Positions 5,144-8,110 of a stretch of 8,110 nucleotides of DNA are shown one piece after another; within the stretch, counting starts at the first letter, position 1, and every line of letters starts with the position of its first letter. The DNA lies in the NCBI GenBank assembly GCA_023446675.1, contig JAEXPO010000506.1:1-8110 (forward strand). Reading direction: 5' to 3'. A program made the position numbers and the translations under genes. This DNA comes from Bacillota bacterium. Lineage in GTDB: Bacteria > Bacillota > Clostridia > DSM-8532. A model generated the notes under the pieces. The model was given only the letters and a program-made list of their open reading frames with translations, searched no databases and had not been told where the DNA came from.

Positions 5144-7159
5144 TTGAACGAAGAAGATCTCAAAAAAATAAGCGGAATGCTTGGCGCCGTTTCATGTCCT
5201 AATGATTTGAAGGCTTTTAACAAACGGGAGCTGGAGCAGCTTGCAGGGGAAATTCGGGAGTTTCTTTTGAGAACCGTTTCCGAAACCGGAGGCCATGTTG
5301 CATCCAATTTGGGGGTTGTGGAGCTCACCCTGGCACTGCATAAGGTTCTGGACTCCCCGCAGGATAAAATTATCTGGGATGTAGGGCACCAGACCTATGT
5401 GCATAAAATACTTACCGGCCGGAAAGAAGCCTTTAATACGTTAAGACAACTTGACGGCTTATCAGGCTTTCCGAAAACTCAGGAAAGCCAGCATGATATA
5501 TTTAACACCGGTCACAGCAGCACCTCCATCTCTGCGGCATTGGGCATGGCCCGTGCCAGGGATTTAAAGGGTGAAAAGCATACTGTAGCCGCAGTCATAG
5601 GTGACGGAGCCCTGTCGGGGGGAATGGCGCTGGAGGCCTTGAATGACGCGGGTATGTCCCGCACCAACCTGTTAATAGTTCTTAATGACAACGGTATGTC
5701 CATCGCACCCAATGTAGGCGGCCTGTCCCGCTATTTAAGCAAGATCCGTTCCCGGCCTCTTTATTATAAAACCAGGGAATCGGTTCAGGATTTGGTGGAC
5801 AGGATGCCCCGGGGTGGCAAGCGTGTTCGGCGCGCTCTTCATAAAATAAAGGCTGTAATGAAAAGCTTGCTGGTTCCGTCCATGTTTTTTGAGGATTTGG
5901 GCTTTCGCTATTTTGGCCCCATAGACGGCCATAACCTATCCGAAATGATTATGGTGCTGAGGCAGGCCAAAACCATGAAGGGCCCCGTTTTAGTTCATGT
6001 AGCCACCGTTAAGGGAAAGGGCTATAAATATGCGGAGGAGCAGCCCTCTGCATTCCATGGCATTGCTCCTTTTGAGCCTGAAACCGGCAAGGTGAAAAAA
6101 AAGGCAGGGGGAAATTACTCCACTGTCTTTGGTAATAAGCTCTGCGCCATAGCCCAGGAGGATAAGGACGTGGTGGCCATAACCGCTGCCATGCCTGACG
6201 GTACGGGTTTAAGCCCCTTCAGGCAGAGCTACCCGAAACGCTTTTTTGATGTGGGCATTGCTGAGCAGCATGCCGTCACTTTGGCCGCAGGCCTTGCCGC
6301 AGGTGGTGTCAAGCCTGTAGTGGCTATATATTCCACCTTCCTTCAAAGAGCTTATGATCAAATACTTCATGATGTGGCCCTGCAAAGGCTAAGAGTTATT
6401 TTAGCCATTGACCGGGCGGGAATTGTAGGAGACGATGGTGAGACCCATCAGGGCATTTATGATGTGGCCTTTCTCTACACCATTCCTCATGTGGATATAC
6501 TGGCTCCTGCTTCACCGGGAGAGCTTGAGCGCATGCTTGAGTATGGCCTTAAAGCCCATGACGGCCCTCTGGCTATTCGCTATCCCCGGGGCTCGGGTTT
6601 TGAGCACGAGGGGACGGATAAACCCCTTGTTTACGGCAAGAGCGTGGTATGCCGCCAGGGCAGGGATATAACCCTTATAGGTGTTGGCCCCATGCTCAGC
6701 CACGCCCTTGAAGCCGCGGATATTCTAAAAAAGGAAGGACTTTCCTGTGAGGTTATCAACCCCCGCTTTCTTCGGCCGCTGGATGAGCCGGGAATCCTGG
6801 CTTCATCCATTAAGACCGGTTGCGTTTTAGTGATTCAGGATGTTCTTGAGGAAGGCGGTTTTGGAAGCGCGGTTTTAAATCTTTTGAATAAAAAAGGGCG
6901 GCTGTCTGCGGGTGCCGTATTGGGGCTTCCCAATGAAGGCATTCCCCAGGGTGACCGAAGCCTTATATTCAAAAAGTACGGTCTTGATCCTGAGGGAATT
7001 GCCTCAAGAGCCCGAAGGCTATACAGGGAAGGGGAAAGGGCGAAAAAGGAGGGTTCTGCCCCAATAGGGGTAAGAACGGTTCAGAGACCCAGAAAAGTGC
7101 AGGCTGAAGCCAGTGGAATAAGTACCGGTATTTACGGCAAGGAAAGCAGTGGTAAATAA
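5144..7159 (+). CDS. dxs: 1-deoxy-D-xylulose-5-phosphate synthase
   Basis: The product is 671 residues. It joins pyruvate and glyceraldehyde 3-phosphate, using thiamine diphosphate and magnesium, to make DXP for the MEP isoprenoid pathway and also for thiamine and pyridoxal synthesis. Visible are ETGGHVASNLGVVEL (47-61, with H51), WDVGHQTYVHKILTGR (78-93), FNTGHSSTSISAALGMA (120-136), the thiamine-diphosphate motif GDGALSGG (153-160) with NDN (181-183), GPIDGHNL (258-265), the catalytic glutamate E374 in GIAEQHAV, DRAGIVGDDGETHQG (423-437) and RYPRGSG (479-485). A C-terminal transketolase domain follows. Length exceeds the usual 620-640 because of a polar tail of about 44 residues after ARRLY (to 627). 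The TTG start adds about 11 residues to the usual N-terminus; ATG 5177 is the alternative. A structured leader lies upstream, and tlyA starts on the next base after the stop. Confidence 0.97.
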   Translation: MNEEDLKKISGMLGAVSCPNDLKAFNKRELEQLAGEIREFLLRTVSETGGHVASNLGVVELTLALHKVLDSPQDKIIWDVGHQTYVHKILTGRKEAFNTLRQLDGLSGFPKTQESQHDIFNTGHSSTSISAALGMARARDLKGEKHTVAAVIGDGALSGGMALEALNDAGMSRTNLLIVLNDNGMSIAPNVGGLSRYLSKIRSRPLYYKTRESVQDLVDRMPRGGKRVRRALHKIKAVMKSLLVPSMFFEDLGFRYFGPIDGHNLSEMIMVLRQAKTMKGPVLVHVATVKGKGYKYAEEQPSAFHGIAPFEPETGKVKKKAGGNYSTVFGNKLCAIAQEDKDVVAITAAMPDGTGLSPFRQSYPKRFFDVGIAEQHAVTLAAGLAAGGVKPVVAIYSTFLQRAYDQILHDVALQRLRVILAIDRAGIVGDDGETHQGIYDVAFLYTIPHVDILAPASPGELERMLEYGLKAHDGPLAIRYPRGSGFEHEGTDKPLVYGKSVVCRQGRDITLIGVGPMLSHALEAADILKKEGLSCEVINPRFLRPLDEPGILASSIKTGCVLVIQDVLEEGGFGSAVLNLLNKKGRLSAGAVLGLPNEGIPQGDRSLIFKKYGLDPEGIASRARRLYREGERAKKEGSAPIGVRTVQRPRKVQAEASGISTGIYGKESSGK

Positions 7160-8038
7160 ATGGCAAAGGAACGGCTGGATGCTCAGCTATTGGGCAAAGG
7201 CTTTTTTGACAGCATAGAAAAGGCTCGGGGGGCCATTATGGCAGGGCTTGTTTTTGTTAACGGCCAGAGAGAGGACAAGCCCGGTTCCGTTTTTGGTCCG
7301 GACTGCAAGTTTGAAATTAAAGGCAATACCCTGCCCTATGTAAGCAGGGGCGGGTTAAAGCTGGAAAAGGCGGTAAAGGCTTTCGGCCTTGTTTTGGAAG
7401 GGGCTGTTTGCGTGGATGTGGGAGCATCCACAGGGGGCTTTACGGATGTCATGCTTAAAAACGGCGCTCAAAAGGTCTATTCTGTGGATGTGGGCTATGG
7501 TCAGCTGGCCTGGGAGCTCAGACAGGATCCCCGGGTGGTTTGTATGGAGCGTACCAATTTCCGTTATGTTACCAAAAAGGAAATTGAGGATCCCCTGGAT
7601 TTTGCCTCTGCCGATGGCTCTTTTATTTCCCTTAAAAGAATTCTGCCTCCGCTGACGTCACTTTTAAAAGAGGGCGGGCGGGCAGTCTGCCTTATAAAAC
7701 CTCAGTTTGAGGCTCCCCGGGGCAAGGTTGGGAAAAAAGGTGTTGTCCGGGATCCTGAAGTACACGTAGAGGTTATTCGGGATATTATGGATGAAGCGGA
7801 AAAGCTTGGATTTCTGGTTAATGGCCTTTCCTTTTCTCCCATTACCGGGCCGGAGGGGAATATTGAATACCTGTTGTACCTTGTTCACAGCCCTGGTGCA
7901 ATGAAGGAGAATTTACAACCTAACGGGTTAAAGGAGTCCCAAACGGATACGGGTTCTTCCTCTTCCGGACGGCCCTGTGCGGAAGAAACGGTAAATGCAG
8001 CACAAAAAGCCCTTAAAGGGGATGAGCAAAGGGATTGA
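7160..8038 (+). CDS. tlyA: TlyA family rRNA (cytidine-2'-O)-methyltransferase / hemolysin-like protein
   Basis: The product is 292 residues; ATG 7160 directly follows the dxs stop TAA, so translation is probably coupled. An S4 RNA-binding domain occupies about 1-60 (ERLDAQLLGKGFFDSIEKAR, then AGLVFVNGQ). The FtsJ-type methyltransferase domain follows: SRGGLKLEKA (62-71), SAM motif VDVGASTGGF (85-94), SVDVGYGQL (108-116), ADGSFISL (151-158), LIKPQFEA (178-185) and GNIEYLLY (233-240). The expected K-D-K-E catalytic set is visible as K67, D152, K180 and E236. Actinobacterial relatives 2'-O-methylate cytidines in 16S and 23S rRNA; whether this one does both is unknown, and a hemolysin role is doubtful. 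About 48 polar residues after SPGAM, rich in Ser, Thr, Glu and Lys, exceed the usual family length. In Bacillus and many Clostridia the next genes are argR/recN; here the window ends in an opposing gene. Confidence 0.94.
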   Translation: MAKERLDAQLLGKGFFDSIEKARGAIMAGLVFVNGQREDKPGSVFGPDCKFEIKGNTLPYVSRGGLKLEKAVKAFGLVLEGAVCVDVGASTGGFTDVMLKNGAQKVYSVDVGYGQLAWELRQDPRVVCMERTNFRYVTKKEIEDPLDFASADGSFISLKRILPPLTSLLKEGGRAVCLIKPQFEAPRGKVGKKGVVRDPEVHVEVIRDIMDEAEKLGFLVNGLSFSPITGPEGNIEYLLYLVHSPGAMKENLQPNGLKESQTDTGSSSSGRPCAEETVNAAQKALKGDEQRD

Positions 8039-8059
8039 TATGTGCCTGTATTGTGGGGT

Positions 8060-8110
8060 TCAGAGCTTTCCGGGCAGAACTTCCTTAAGCTCCTCCACGT
8101 CCCGTGCGTG
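8060..8110 (-). CDS. C-terminal end of an unidentified gene on the minus strand
   Basis: Read on the minus strand, positions 8110-8060 give HARDVEELKEVLPGKL followed by TGA (complement of 8060-8062). The charged, Leu/Glu/Lys-rich composition looks like a real protein C-terminus. The frame is cut by the window edge, and 16 residues are too few to assign a family. It converges with tlyA, with only 21 bases between the two stops and no terminator hairpin there. The competing plus-strand reading from ATG 8040 (MCLYCGVQSF..., ribosome site AAAGGG at 8028-8033) stays open to the edge but is Ser-rich and less protein-like. Confidence 0.4.
   Translation of the reverse strand, partial: HARDVEELKEVLPGKL

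Noticed and set aside
1..8110. CRISPR array, tRNA, rRNA, insertion sequence or prophage signals
   Set aside because: No regularly spaced direct repeats, tRNA-like T-loop sequence, transposase-like frame or terminal inverted repeats were seen; the genes are ordinary chromosomal ones.

Overview
The window is chromosomal housekeeping DNA of an endospore-forming Gram-positive bacterium, most likely a member of the Clostridia. The grounds are a small alpha/beta-type acid-soluble spore protein gene with a forespore-type promoter in front of it, strong AGGAGG-like ribosome sites, frequent TTG/GTG starts, and the Firmicutes cluster nusB - xseA - xseB - ispA - dxs - tlyA. The genus cannot be named from the sequence alone.

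Layout. Positions 1-230 hold the C-terminal end of an S41 (C-terminal processing) peptidase. A 51-residue spore protein gene follows (302-457), then a class I SAM-dependent methyltransferase resembling YqeM (488-1231). A 198-base gap (1232-1429) contains nested inverted repeats, a sigma-A-type promoter and a hairpin leader for nusB (1430-1849). After a 101-base gap come xseA, xseB and ispA, with xseB and ispA overlapping. A divergent-PAP2 (DUF212, YuiD-like) membrane protein gene follows (4401-4838). A 305-base gap (4839-5143) carries a promoter, a predicted three-way-junction RNA and a terminator-like hairpin, all upstream of dxs (5144-7159). tlyA begins on the base after the dxs stop codon and ends at 8038. 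The last 51 bases appear to be the 3' end of a gene on the opposite strand.

How the genes relate. NusB (rRNA transcription antitermination), exonuclease VII (XseA/XseB, single-strand DNA degradation and repair), farnesyl-diphosphate synthase (IspA) and DXS (first enzyme of the MEP isoprenoid pathway) are functionally mixed but often co-located in Firmicutes. ispA and dxs supply the isoprenoid branch. The DUF212 membrane protein sits exactly between them, which suggests but does not prove a role in prenyl-phosphate or lipid-phosphate metabolism. TlyA modifies rRNA in well-studied relatives. The part least explained by known genes is the dxs leader, whose nested helices and alternative pairings look like a cis-regulatory RNA that I cannot match to a known riboswitch class.
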